From: Cryptomeria japonica | Lineage: Eukaryota; Streptophyta; Pinopsida; Cupressales; Cupressaceae | Assembly: GCF_030272615.1 (NCBI RefSeq) | Contig: NC_081413.1 | Span: 145,054,476-145,118,475, forward strand | DNA: 64,000 nt | Reading direction: 5' to 3' | In this document: positions 47,401-56,942 of the stretch, one piece after another | Numbering within the stretch: position 1 is the stretch's first letter | Layout of the letters: the number at the start of each line of letters is the position of its first letter | Program-made: the position numbers and the translations under genes | Notes under the pieces: model-generated | What the model was told of the DNA's origin: nothing | The model's input: only the letters and a program-made list of their open reading frames with translations | The model's database searches: none

Positions 47401-48046
47401 AAACTTGGCAAAGTGCCCAATACATCCCTTTAGCCCTCAGGGTGAACATGCTTAATGAAAAGGGCTCTTGTGTGTTGGGTCCTACAACTGTTAACCCCCC
47501 TATTTTTACAGAAAATTCCTTAAGAGGCCCATTCCTGAGATGACTCCTCTGTGCACCATAAATTTGGGCTAATGCTGTGAAGTTTATTGGTTCTAGAAAG
47601 TTTGTAAACTCATTAAGCCCAAATGTTGTCCTAAACTCTTCAGCATTAATTTCCACAAGGGTTTTCCCATTTACATCCCGAATGCTTCTTGTGACTAGAT
47701 CATAGTTGAATGCAATCTAGGTTAGCAAATCTATGTCCATGAATAATCCTGGGACTACTAGTTTCCCAACATCCAGTTCCCAGATACTGTTTTGTGGGGC
47801 ATGAGAATTTCTCATTTTGAATCCCACTTTAAACAACCCCAACCTAGACAGTCCAACCTGCGGGTCTCTCAACCAATTGCCCTTGTCATATAATCCTTCT
47901 CCTATCTTTAGATGGGGAGCCTTGGGCACTAACTCTTTTGCCTTTGATGCCTGGTTAGTTGACAACGTCAACTGTTCTAAAAAATCATCACATACACTCC
48001 TCTCTGAATAGTTAACCTTACCAAAAAATTCTCTTTTAGGTGCCAT
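44445..48046 (-). pseudogene. LTR-borne long frame, 5' LTR copy
   Basis: Counterpart of 31261-34899, from ATG 48046 (MAPKREFFG) to TAA 44445. Open pieces: 47717-48091, 47129-47656, 46550-46855, 45810-46418, 45345-45749, 44529-45338. One ~20-bp deletion near 46420-46440 shifts the frame. A TAG near 44526 replaces CAG of the other copy. Positions that are stops only in the 3' copy (near 32719 and 32662) are Gln codons here, so the ancestral frame was longer than either copy. In 5' position this frame would be the first cistron of the genomic RNA. Confidence 0.75.
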
Positions 48047-48243
48047 TTTGAAAATGCAAGAAATAAATGCCACTCTTAAACAACTCTGCAAAGAATTAAT
48101 TATCTATTTAGAACACTGCACAAGAATTGTTACACAAGAATACGAGAGAACCTGTTCTTTTCTTTGAAGGAATTTACTCTGCAACTGGACCGACTTGCTC
48201 TGTATTTGAGGAAAATAACTCTACGTCTGCTTTTCTACAATAT

Positions 48244-48251
48244 CCTTTATA
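48244..48251 (-). promoter_or_regulatory. Sense TATA box of the G2 5' LTR
   Basis: Minus strand cttTATAAAGGat, 198 bp upstream of the LTR-frame ATG at 48046. It gives a predicted start near 48215 and a 5' leader of about 170 nt. Conserved in place, mutated in sequence, in the 3' LTR. Confidence 0.55.
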
Positions 48252-48686
48252 AGATATCCTTACCCGGTTGTTAGGAAATCAAATATTTGTACTCAGGGCC
48301 TTAACTATAACATTGATTCCGCATGCTTCGGTCGTCCCTTCAAAATTGAATTCATACAAGAATTCGTATTTTTCGCTCCAATGGGTACCAATATCCCTGC
48401 AAGTGTTTCATTCTACTCTTTCGCAACTTCGCGAAGCATAACTATCCAGCAGCTTGGTTTTGCGAAATAACGCCAACCGTTCGATCAAAAGAAACTTAAT
48501 CGAGCATTAGGTTAACTGACGGCTTTGGCTTTTCTCTAGGTCCCACTTTTCTATTGGCTACATGATACCACATGGCATCCAGCCATTGGCCTTAAAATTC
48601 CCTTCACATTCCACTTGATACCAGCCACATGTCTTTCTTTCCTACCGCTGGTTCCACCTTGGTGGGCCCACACTTTCTTTCTTAGA

Positions 48687-48750
48687 CCACGTGTCATCAT
48701 GACACGTGGATGGCTCGCATTCACTCTCACTATTTCATGGGGTATAAAGG
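48687..48750 (+). promoter_or_regulatory. G-box palindrome and plus-strand TATA, G2 5' LTR
   Basis: 48687-48709 is a perfect 23-bp palindrome: arms CCACGTGTCAT and ATGACACGTGG around a central C, with two CACGTG cores. A plus-strand tataaa lies at 48743. It may act as an enhancer for the sense promoter (about 440 bp upstream of that TATA) or as an antisense promoter. Confidence 0.45.
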
Positions 48751-49527
48751 ACAAGCATCTTACCCTTGCAAAATAGCGCAGGCCGTCGGATCATCTCTGA
48801 AGTTGATCGGCGTTTAATCCTTTGAAAAGGCTCTGAGGAGGGGTGGGCCCACTGACTCATCATGAACACCTAGCACCCAGTCACTTTTGGAGCTGACTTG
48901 TCACTTTTTTCTTTGCCAAAAGGCAACCATAGGGCTTCAATAAATTGTTAACAACTGCACCTGCCGGGTCATCTCCACGTGCGACCTAACTCACCTCTGG
49001 GGCCCGCCTTTCAGCCTTTAATCCTGACCCGCTGACTGTTGTGACTTGTACCATGTGCCACCATTTTACTCGCTGTCAACAACCAGCTGGACCATCTATG
49101 TGGCATGCCATGTGGTTTTCGCAACTTCACTGGTTTTAAACTATGCGCAACTTCGCCTAGCGAAATAGCGCGAGCCGTGGATCAATCTGCGAGATGCGCA
49201 CTAGTTACTAGGCTCGACAACTTTAGAAGAAAAACATTTGAGGCATAGATTTTTTGATTAATTAACATAACCACCTAGGCAAACAACAGGGGGGGGGACA
49301 CTTCCTATGACCCCACGACCCATTACTTAAGTGAATAAAGTAACAAAAGATTAGAAACCAGCGGGTTTAAAATGAACACAAGAGGATCTAAAATCACAAA
49401 CTCTTAAACCCTTGAGGTCTAGAACAAAGCTGAAGCATTTGGAATGACACCTTATTCAAAATTTCAACAAAATATAGCCAACGATGGGAAAAGAAAAGCC
49501 CATTTTTTAATCAGTGATAACAAGGAC

Positions 49528-50355
49528 AACACCTATTGCACCATTGCTTGCATGACATTCTACAATGAAAAGTTTCTCAGAACTAGGCAACACTAGCATC
49601 GGTTGGGTAGCTATCTTCTCCTTCAAGGTTTCAAAACCTTTATTTGCTGCTTCACTGCACTGAAACTTTGATTTTTCTCCACCGCTAATGGTATCTAGCA
49701 TTGATGCACATAGAGTACTGAATTGCCTAATGAACTTCCTGTAGTACTGAGCTAGTCCATGGAAGCTACTCACCTCTGTTGCTGTCTCAGGAGTAGGCCA
49801 ATTTATAATGGCTTCAACCTTGCTTGGATCCATCTTGAGGTTTCCTTGAGACAACACAAACCCAAGGTAAACCAACTCCTTCTTGACAAAATCACACTTA
49901 TCCAAATTCATGATTAGCTTTTCATCATACAATATTTGTAATACATCTTGCAAATGATTAATGTGATCTGCCCTATTTGTACTAAAAATGAGAATATCAT
50001 CAAGATATACTACCACAAATTTACCTATGAAGTCCTTCATCACCTCATTCACGAGTCTCATGAAGGTGCTTGGAGAATTGGATAAGCCAAATGACATTAC
50101 AAGCCACTCATAAAGACCCTTAGTAGTCTTAAATGCAGTTTTCCATTCACCACCCTCCTTAATCCTAATTTGATGATAGCCACTCTTAAGGTCAATCTTG
50201 GTAAAGTACTTGGCTTCCCCTAAACAATCCATTAGGTCTTCTATTCTAAGAATAGGGAACCTATATTTGATGGTGATCCTATTTATGGCTCTAAAATCAA
50301 TACACAATTTCCAAGTACCACCTTTTTTGGTGCTAACATGGTAGGGACAGCACAA
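49528..50355 (-). pseudogene. G1 reverse transcriptase and start of RNase H
   Basis: 282-aa frame, its last codons inside G2. RT motifs: KLCIDFRAINRITIKYRFPI, KIDLKSGYHQIRI, MSFGLSNSPSTFMRLVNEVM and catalytic VVVYLDDILIF. The RNase H start is VECHASNGAIGVVL, with His for the catalytic Asp of ECDAS. The domain resumes at 30319 beyond G2. The N-terminal RT edge near 50355 is frame-broken. Confidence 0.92.
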
Positions 50356-51213
50356 GGGCTAATAATTTTCCTAATTAGGCCTTGGTCTAAGAGTTCTTGG
50401 ATTTGCTTGGCAATTTAAACATTTTGTCGAGGAGTTATTTTATAAGCTTCCTTATTAGGCAAGGATGCTCTGGGAATGAAGTCTATTTGATGGCTTATGG
50501 TTCTTTTAGGAGGTAAGGTGGCTGATTGTCCTTCACTTACTATGCCTTTGAATTTCTTCAACAAATCTTGCACCTCTAATGGAAAATATTGCTACTCTTT
50601 CTTGTCTTCTTCTTTGGGCTTCATCACAAGTGCAAACCCTATACCTTCACTTTCCTCAACTATCTTTAAGAACTATTTTTCACTCACCAAAAGAACATTA
50701 GGACCTACTATCCTCTTTTTACCTTCTTCAAGGATAGACTGAATCTTGAATGTGACTTCATCTTTCTTGAATGAGTATGCATTCTTGGCTCCATCATGGA
50801 TAACTTGTCTATCAAATTTCCATGGTCTTCCTAATAGAAGATGGCATGCATCCATGGGTAGGACATCACATAACACCTTGTCCTTGTACCTTCCAATGGT
50901 AAAATCCACCCATGATTTCTCATTGACTAGGACATGTTGGCCTTTGTTCAACCAAGTGACTCTATAGGGATTGTTGTGAGGTATCCTTTGCAATTTGAGA
51001 TTTCTCACTTCCTCTTTTGACACAATGTTGTCTTTAGACCTTGAATCAATGATCACTTTGCACACTTTGTCCATAATCTTGCATTTGATCCTAAATAAGG
51101 ACCTTCTTTGGCTTGGCTCTTCTCTAACTAGTTCTTTGATCAAAGTTCTTCTTATCATCAAGTTGTCACCTACCTCTGACTCTAAGGCAACCTCTAAAGT
51201 CTTGTTGCTTTAA
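50356..51213 (-). pseudogene. G1 protease and linker
   Basis: 50673-51161 (162 aa) has a retropepsin-like fold outline: VCKVIIDSRSKDNIVS, where the usual D-S-G is D-S-R, then VDFTIGRYKDKVLCDVLPMDACHLLLGRPW, the typical Gypsy protease tail. 50356-50672 is the linker to RT (YFPLEVQDLLKKF, RTISHQIDF) with stops. Confidence 0.85.
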
Positions 51214-52311
51214 GACTCTTCTTGAAGATAGTTCACTCTTCTTTCACCATCTTGAGATGATGATCCCTTCTTTGGACACCTATATGCTGGATGACCAAGT
51301 TGGTTACAATGGTGACACTTCATTGTTGCAAAGTATGAGGAACCTCTACCTTGGCCACTATATCTTCCTTTGAAACCACTATTGGTTCACCTTCCTCTAT
51401 TGAATCCTCCTTTACTACTACCACTATCTTGCTGCTCAGTGATTTTAGACTCTCCTTGTGTTCTTTGTTCAAAACTTCTTCCTCCAAAGCCTCCTCTATG
51501 GCCTCTACTGTCTTTTCCTTTAGCCCTGCCCCTATTGTTGCTTGAGTCATGTCTTCTTTTAAGTGTTTCCTCTACCTTAAGGGCAAGTTGATAGGTTTGA
51601 TGGACTATTTTTAGGATCATTAGACTGATTTCTTCTTGGATGTTCCATCGTAGACCATTTAGGTACCTAGCAACCTTGAGACTCTCTTCTTCCATCGCAT
51701 GAGATCTAAGGCTATGTTTGTGAAACTCCTTTGTATAGCTACTGATATCAAGATCTTTTTGTCTTAAGTTTTTCCTCTTCCTATGAATTTGCACTTCATA
51801 GTCATGAGGGAGAGACTTATTTGATTTTGACTAACATCCCTTTCCAAGAAGAGATGGGTGCTTTGCCCATTTTCTTGCTTTCATCTTGCACAAATTTCCA
51901 CCATGTGAGAGAAGCTCCTCTCATCCTAGACTTGGCTACCTTGACTCTCTGGGCTTCAGTTATGCCTTCACATTCAAAATGGTTCTCCATGCATTCTATC
52001 CATTCTAGGACTACTTCTGCCTCCATCTTACCAGTGAACATTAGAAATCCTTCTAGTGATTTGCCACTCAAGGCCTTCAATGCCTTCAGGAAAGGTTCTT
52101 TCTCTAGGATAGGATTAGGTTGAGGTATCTTGTCTATCTCTAAAACTTCTTTACCCTTCCCTTCTGCTCCTTCCACCTTTGCCAGCACTTCATCTGGCTT
52201 GGTTTCTACCTCTCCAAGCTTACTCTCCAATTATAGAAACTTCTCATTTAGGAGTCTATTCTCTTCCTCCTGATCATCCACTTTCTTTTCCAACTCTGCA
52301 TTGGTCACCAT
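51214..52311 (-). pseudogene. G1 gag
   Basis: ATG at 52311 (MVTNAELEKKVDD), a TAA after KFL, then 51817-52230 and 51387-51794. It carries the Retrotrans_gag pattern (EAEVVLEWIECMENHFE, then SLTWWKFVQDE, YLNGLRWNIQEEI). A CCHC knuckle CHHCNQLGHPAYRC lies at 51276-51318. The 51320-51550 frame is antisense-like noise within the Arg/Gly-rich tail. Confidence 0.87.
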
Positions 52312-52369
52312 GTTGTTGTCTCATACAGATTCCACTGAGGATATCTACTCACCTATCCCAAATCTTATA

Positions 52370-52382
52370 GGCTCTGATACCA
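52370..52382 (-). other. G1 primer-binding site (initiator Met tRNA type)
   Basis: Minus strand TGGTATCAGAGCC, 3 bp after the 5' LTR. Perfect match to the common plant initiator methionine tRNA site. Confidence 0.88.
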
Positions 52383-52385
52383 ATT

Positions 52386-54002
52386 TGATGGGGTTCACCT
52401 AGTTTGCTCAACACTTCACCTAGCTAGTGTTGCTCAATTGCACCAACTCCCAAGTCTATTTACTCTATATACCTTAAATTCCTTCTCAATATCTTCTAGG
52501 GCTATATTCTTGATCTCTCTAAGGTGTTTTTCTTCAAGTGTTTTGGCTAGGAGCCCTACCAATTCACAGTGCTTCCCATGTACTCAATTATGGCTTCTTG
52601 GCTTCAAGTTGTCAAAATGACCTCCTACCATTGTGAGATGATGAAAAGATGTGGAGGTGTCTTCATTCATGTTTTGGATGCATTTAGGGTCCATTTGAGG
52701 TTTTCTATCAATAGGTTTCTTACCGATTTCAAAATATTGCCTAGAAAAGGGCTACAAGGAATTAGCTGAATTAGGCCTCCTAAAACCGATTTTTTAGGGC
52801 TTGAGTGAAAATGGTCCAAAAGACCCCCAAATAATTTTGGATTTAATCCAATGGTTCATCTAACCTCAAGTGATTTTTCTGGTTTTGGCTTCTTAACTCA
52901 CCATTCAATGTGCTAACCCCAAAATGAGGGTTTTGGAGGGTTTCTAGGCCTTCTAGGTGGCAGTGACAGGTCAAGTTGGGGTTTGTGCAACAAATGAACT
53001 TTTTAGGGATCCTCTTTGCATCAAAATTTTTTTCCCAAATCCTTGAACCCCTTCAAAATATTATAAAGTGATTTGACATCCACCTCTGTACTTGGCACTT
53101 ATTTTCACCGTATTTCCTCTAGCCGGGTTGCTCCTGTACTTGCCTAGAACAAGGTGACAGTCATACTTAAACTCTTCTCCATAACTTGCACCTACATATG
53201 TAGACTATAAATATGGTTTCCCATCATGTGCCAACAAGCCATGATGGAAGCACGTGTGGAACTCATGGGGCAACCATATTTATAAGAAAACTGCTATATA
53301 CAAGCCAAAACTGGCTGTTTGCAAACTAAAGTAAGAAAAAACTAATGATTAGTATCTACAAAGATCTAAATTGAACCAAAAAAAAATAAAACACAAGAGA
53401 AACTCAATCCATTTCTGGATCAATGGATTCAGACCATCTTTAATTACAAAATGAGTAAAATCAAGCCAAAACATTGCTAACTAGTTCGAAAATGAGTAGT
53501 TTTAGATTGTTAAGCTTGCAAAACACATTCACCAACCTTGGTAACCATGAAAGAGAGGGTTATTATAGATTTACCATATGTGGAGTCATCCTAGGGTGTT
53601 GAACAATCCCTAACTCCATCTCTAACCATTTCAGGACAAAAGTTGTCATGACAACTTTTTGCAACTTTGCAACTTTTGCATTTTTGGTCTTTCCAACCTA
53701 TAAGACCTATTCCAAGTCATCACAAATGAATTTTAGAACTTTCTTAATGCTAATTTAACCCTCCCTAATGTCTGTACCAATTTTTGACACTTTTTACCAT
53801 CAAAAAGGTTAATTACCTACTCAAACTCACTATTTACACAAAAATGCAAACCTAAGAAGTATGAACACAACCTAGGCCTTTATTGACTCAAAACTCTAAC
53901 TCTTGGACCCTCCTAGAGTCCTTATTCACTAACTTGGCTAGGTTCAGTACGAGCCAAAATTGAAAAGATTAAACAATCTAAGTCCTAGGTGTTCCTGCAC
54001 CA
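52386..54002 (-). repeat. 5' LTR of G1
   Basis: About 1,617 bp, on plus from tgatggggttcacc to cctgcacca. Pairs with 26929-28548. Followed by the duplication atagt. Confidence 0.92.
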
Positions 54003-55008
54003 ATAGTGGAGTTTGTGGAGGACATTATATGGCTAAAACATCTGCACACAAAGTATTAAGAGCTGGGTTCTGGTGGCCAACCATTTTCAAAGATGCACAT
54101 CAACTAGTCAAGAAATGTTACCCATGCCAAAGATTTTTTAGGAAAATTAAAACTTTTCAGGAAATTTGTCGTTAAGACTTGTAAATGTGCAAGCTCCATT
54201 TCAATAGTGGGCTATAGATTTCATTAGAGAAATAGCATGCAAATCTAGTAGTGGCCATTCTTGGATTTTAGTGGCCACTAACTATTTCACTAAGTGGGTT
54301 GAAGTTGTACCCACTAAAAAAGCAACAAGTAAGGTGGTAATTCATTTTCTTACAGACAATATATTGACCAGATTTGGATGTCTAGAGAGGACAGTCTCTG
54401 ATAATGTAATGAGCTTTAGGTCAGAAGAATATGAAGACTTCTACAATAAATATGGTATTCAGATTTCTTATTCATACCTTACCACCCACAAGGAAATGGG
54501 CAAGTTGAATCCAGCAACAAAATCTTGATGAAGATTATTAAATGAATCCTAGAAAAGAATAAAAAGGCTTGGGATTCAAAGCTAACATTAGATGTTTGGA
54601 TAGATAGGGTAACAATTAAGAAAGAAATTGGATGTGCACCTTTTGATTTTGTGTATGGTATACGTGCAAGGTTACCCAAAATAATCTAATGGAAATGTAT
54701 AGGCTTGTCCAAAATTATAACAATGATATAGATGATGAGATGCAGTTGAGAATTGAGGCTTTAGTGGAATTAGATGAAGCTAGAAGAGAATACAATACTA
54801 GAAATACAGTGTTACAAATCTAGGTTAAAAACCTGTATGATAAAAGAACAACTGCAAGGGAAAACATGGCAAGTTTGATGCCATTTGGCTAGGCCCATAT
54901 CTTATTCAAAGCAAATGGGGAGAATATTCTTATATTCTTCAGGATATGCATGGCGATACTCTTGAATTGTTTGTTCATGGACAATTCTTGAAGCTCTACT
55001 TTTCTTGA
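54003..55008 (+). pseudogene. G3 integrase, continuation after G1
   Basis: Zinc finger GVCGGHYMAKTSAHK ... CYPCQRF (54003-54150). Catalytic core at 54190-54530: AIDFIRE-like start after stops, then TNYFTKWVEVVPTKKATSK and VSDNVMSFRSEE. The C-terminal part to 55008 ends FVHGQFLKLYFS and TGA, matching the G2 terminus. Several stops and shifts after 54528. Confidence 0.85.
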
Positions 55009-55172
55009 AAGTAATTATTTTCCATGAACGTTAGTTAGGTTTTGTATATATTAGTGAAGTTACCCTATCTAGGTAATTTATTTTTGTTCTTCTTTGTAAT
55101 TGGTCTGCTTCACCCAAAGATCCCGGTTTCTCATCCCATTCCTATGACATGGACATCCCCAACTAGAGCCAT
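55009..55172 (+). other. G3 3' untranslated region
   Basis: No gene. The last bases before the LTR, ggacatccccaactagagccat, resemble the matching position of G2 and are not a purine tract. Confidence 0.55.
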
Positions 55173-55308
55173 TGATAGGACCTAAAATTATATTTTGTAA
55201 AATTTGGTCATTCTCATTTTATTTTGCCCTCTGTCAAGTTATTAGGGTTTAGGGTTTTAGGGGTTATGTCTTTTCTTGATTAAATCTTCGTATGAAATAA
55301 AGTCTTTG
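55173..55308 (+). repeat. G3 3' LTR, first 136 bp
   Basis: Starts tgataggacctaaaa at the position where the G2 LTR starts. Cut at 55308 by L. Includes a telobox-like attagggtttagggttttagg (about 55241-55261). Whether this LTR also carries a long frame cannot be seen. Confidence 0.5.
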
Positions 55309-56419
55309 TGATGGTCTTGAAAATCACTGGGAGGGGGGATGAACTTATTTAAGCACAACTTTAAACACTAACCAGTAGATGAACTTAATCAAGAAGTTAA
55401 ACAAAATACATGCAATCCAAAATGAAATAACAACATCCACATAAAGTAGAACATCCACCATAACACAAGTGTTTATATGTGGAAAACCCAAATAGGTAAA
55501 AACCACGGTGAGATTGAACTCATAAGTTAACTATCTGTAGTAATAGATAACTGACTGGTTAAGGTCTTACAAAGTGCTCTTCTAGGAGCGAATCTTGTTA
55601 GAGATCCCAAGTTTGATTAGAATCTTATACCATGTTAAGAGTACTACCCTATTAAGAGTAACCTTGATGGAGGATTTTATAATCCAAACTAATGGATCAC
55701 CTTGTTAGAGGATTTGTACAATGAAGCTTGTTAGAGCTTACCCGGTTAGGGGATTTTATTCTATTGTAATAATTAGAAAACAACAAGAAAGATTTGGTCT
55801 ATTCTAAGTAGCACAAGACTTGCTTGATTAGATCATTCTAAGTACATTCAACACTTCTCTTCATCTAAACACTTATCACTCTTCAACAAAAGATTTCACT
55901 CTTTATGTATATCAGTATTCACATAAATCTCCTCTTCTATATCAGTTCTCTCTCTTTAAATGATTCACTAAGATGTCTTTAAAAAGACATACAAATCTTA
56001 TGTCGGCCATAGGAACACAATTTCCTAGGTACAGTGTATCTAGACAATTAAACATAACTCGTCACAAAAATGACAGCCAAACAAATGGTGTTGGTAACTC
56101 ATCACAAAAATGGATATCGGTTAGAACAATCAATACCGGTTGGAACAAAGTATGTGAACTGTTGTCCTGGAATCTTCCGCTTGATCTTCATCTTCATCTT
56201 TATCTTCATTTTGATGTCGACTTAATGTAACCACGGGTTATCTCTTAGGCACATACCGGTTGACACAGAGTACCGGTTAGAGATAGACCTTAAACATACT
56301 GGTTAATAGTGTAAATCAATGAAGTTACATTGATAGTCAATGTAATCATATATGTGTGTGAGAGTGTTTCATCAATGACAACAAGTGATGAATACATGAT
56401 AATCATGACCAACCCAACA
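55309..56419 (-). repeat. 3' LTR of L
   Basis: About 1,111 bp, on plus from tgatggtcttgaaaatcac to accaacccaaca. Contains the family-wide G-run (actgggaggggggatgaac, 55328-55346) and aaaaaccacggtga (55498-55511). No gene inside. Confidence 0.75.
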
Positions 56420-56942
56420 ATCTCTCCTTTGGCATTGATGGCAACACTTAGAAATTTTTTAGAGTAATACAATACCGCTAAGTGTGCATACACAACATAT
56501 ATACATATGTACTAATATTCCCCCTTTTTAATGCAATACTCCCCCTTAATGCATGCATAAATACAAAACTTTCAAAAACACACATACATATTATTACTCC
56601 CCCTTTGACAAAAATGCCAAAATGATAAAGTAAAATATATACATATATACAGAAAATCTGAATTAAAGTGTTCATCATATATTACAATTTTAAACAAGTT
56701 CATGCATTGGCTAGTCTCATAAAAATATCATTGAAATTACGCTTCCTCTGGGATAAAGCATTTTCCCATGATTCCAGTATGTTATTCGTCTACTTAGAGG
56801 TAGACACCAACTGGGAATAGAATTATTCCATTGATTCTAGCATGCAGGTTTCAGGAGTAGCAAGAATAGCTTCTGTATTGGAGTAGGCTCTCTGAAGAAT
56901 GTCAACCTGTGAGGTGAGCTGACTCTTGAGCTCTCATAGAGA
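56420..56942 (-). other. L 3' untranslated region with polypurine tracts
   Basis: Plus-strand atctctcctttggcatt next to the LTR, then ttcccccttttta (56519), actcccccttaatg (56538) and actccccctttgac (56597): repeated purine tracts on the element strand. No gene seen. Confidence 0.6.

Larger units (their letters stand above)
30325..49522 (-). mobile_element. G2: 19.2-kb Gypsy element with 6-kb coding LTRs
   Basis: Flanked by a perfect 5-bp duplication aggac (30320-30324 and 49523-49527) in the RNase H of G1. LTRs are 30325-36335 and 43509-49522, leaving 7,173 bp of internal DNA. The primer-binding site is not the initiator-Met type. The internal gag-pol (43209-36469) stays in one frame and is broken only by in-frame stops. 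Order: Gag, protease, archaeal-type RNase H, RT, degenerate native RNase H, integrase. Each LTR carries a ~1,200-codon sense frame. Probably Tat-related because of the extra RNase H, but the domain order differs from the usual Tat/Ogre layout as I know it. It is the most deeply nested insertion here. Confidence 0.95.
43509..49522 (-). repeat. 5' LTR of G2 (6,014 bp)
   Basis: On plus from tgttgtcttcaaaatc to atcagtgataaca, intact TG...CA. Transcription of G2 would start here near 48215 and run leftward through the LTR frame, then through gag-pol. Bases 48252-49522 are U3-like and 44444-43509 are a non-coding tail; no other gene seen. Confidence 0.93.
26929..54002 (-). mobile_element. G1: chromovirus (Gypsy) retrotransposon split by G2
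   Basis: 27,074 bp as it stands, about 7.9 kb without G2. LTRs at 26929-28548 and 52386-54002, TG...CA ends, 5-bp duplication atagt (26924-26928 and 54003-54007), initiator-Met-type primer-binding site and purine tract. Order on the minus strand is gag with CCHC, protease, RT, RNase H, integrase, chromodomain, which defines a chromovirus. Inserted in the integrase of G3. All genes carry stops. Confidence 0.95.
21071..55308 (+). mobile_element. G3: Gypsy retrotransposon, 5'-truncated, split by G1
   Basis: Plus-strand Ty3/Gypsy element at 21071-26928 and 54003-55308. Order: gag, protease, archaeal-type RNase H, RT, degenerate native RNase H, integrase, then the first 136 bp of the 3' LTR. Related to G2 throughout. 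Many stops, few frameshifts. The 5' LTR and start of gag are missing at the H junction. The 3' LTR is cut by L at 55308. Its integrase reads ...ESHS|GVCGGHY... across the G1 insertion. Confidence 0.88.

Noticed and set aside
30325-49522. The 6-kb repeats as a segmental duplication instead of LTRs
   Set aside because: TG...CA ends, the aggac duplication, the adjacent primer-binding site and the gag-pol between them fit LTRs only.
43487-52382. tRNA genes at the tRNA-like words
   Set aside because: Only 12-18 bp match tRNA 3' ends, in antisense, at LTR edges. They are primer-binding sites.
55241-55261. Interstitial telomere repeat
   Set aside because: Only about two TTTAGGG-like units within an LTR, too short to be telomeric.
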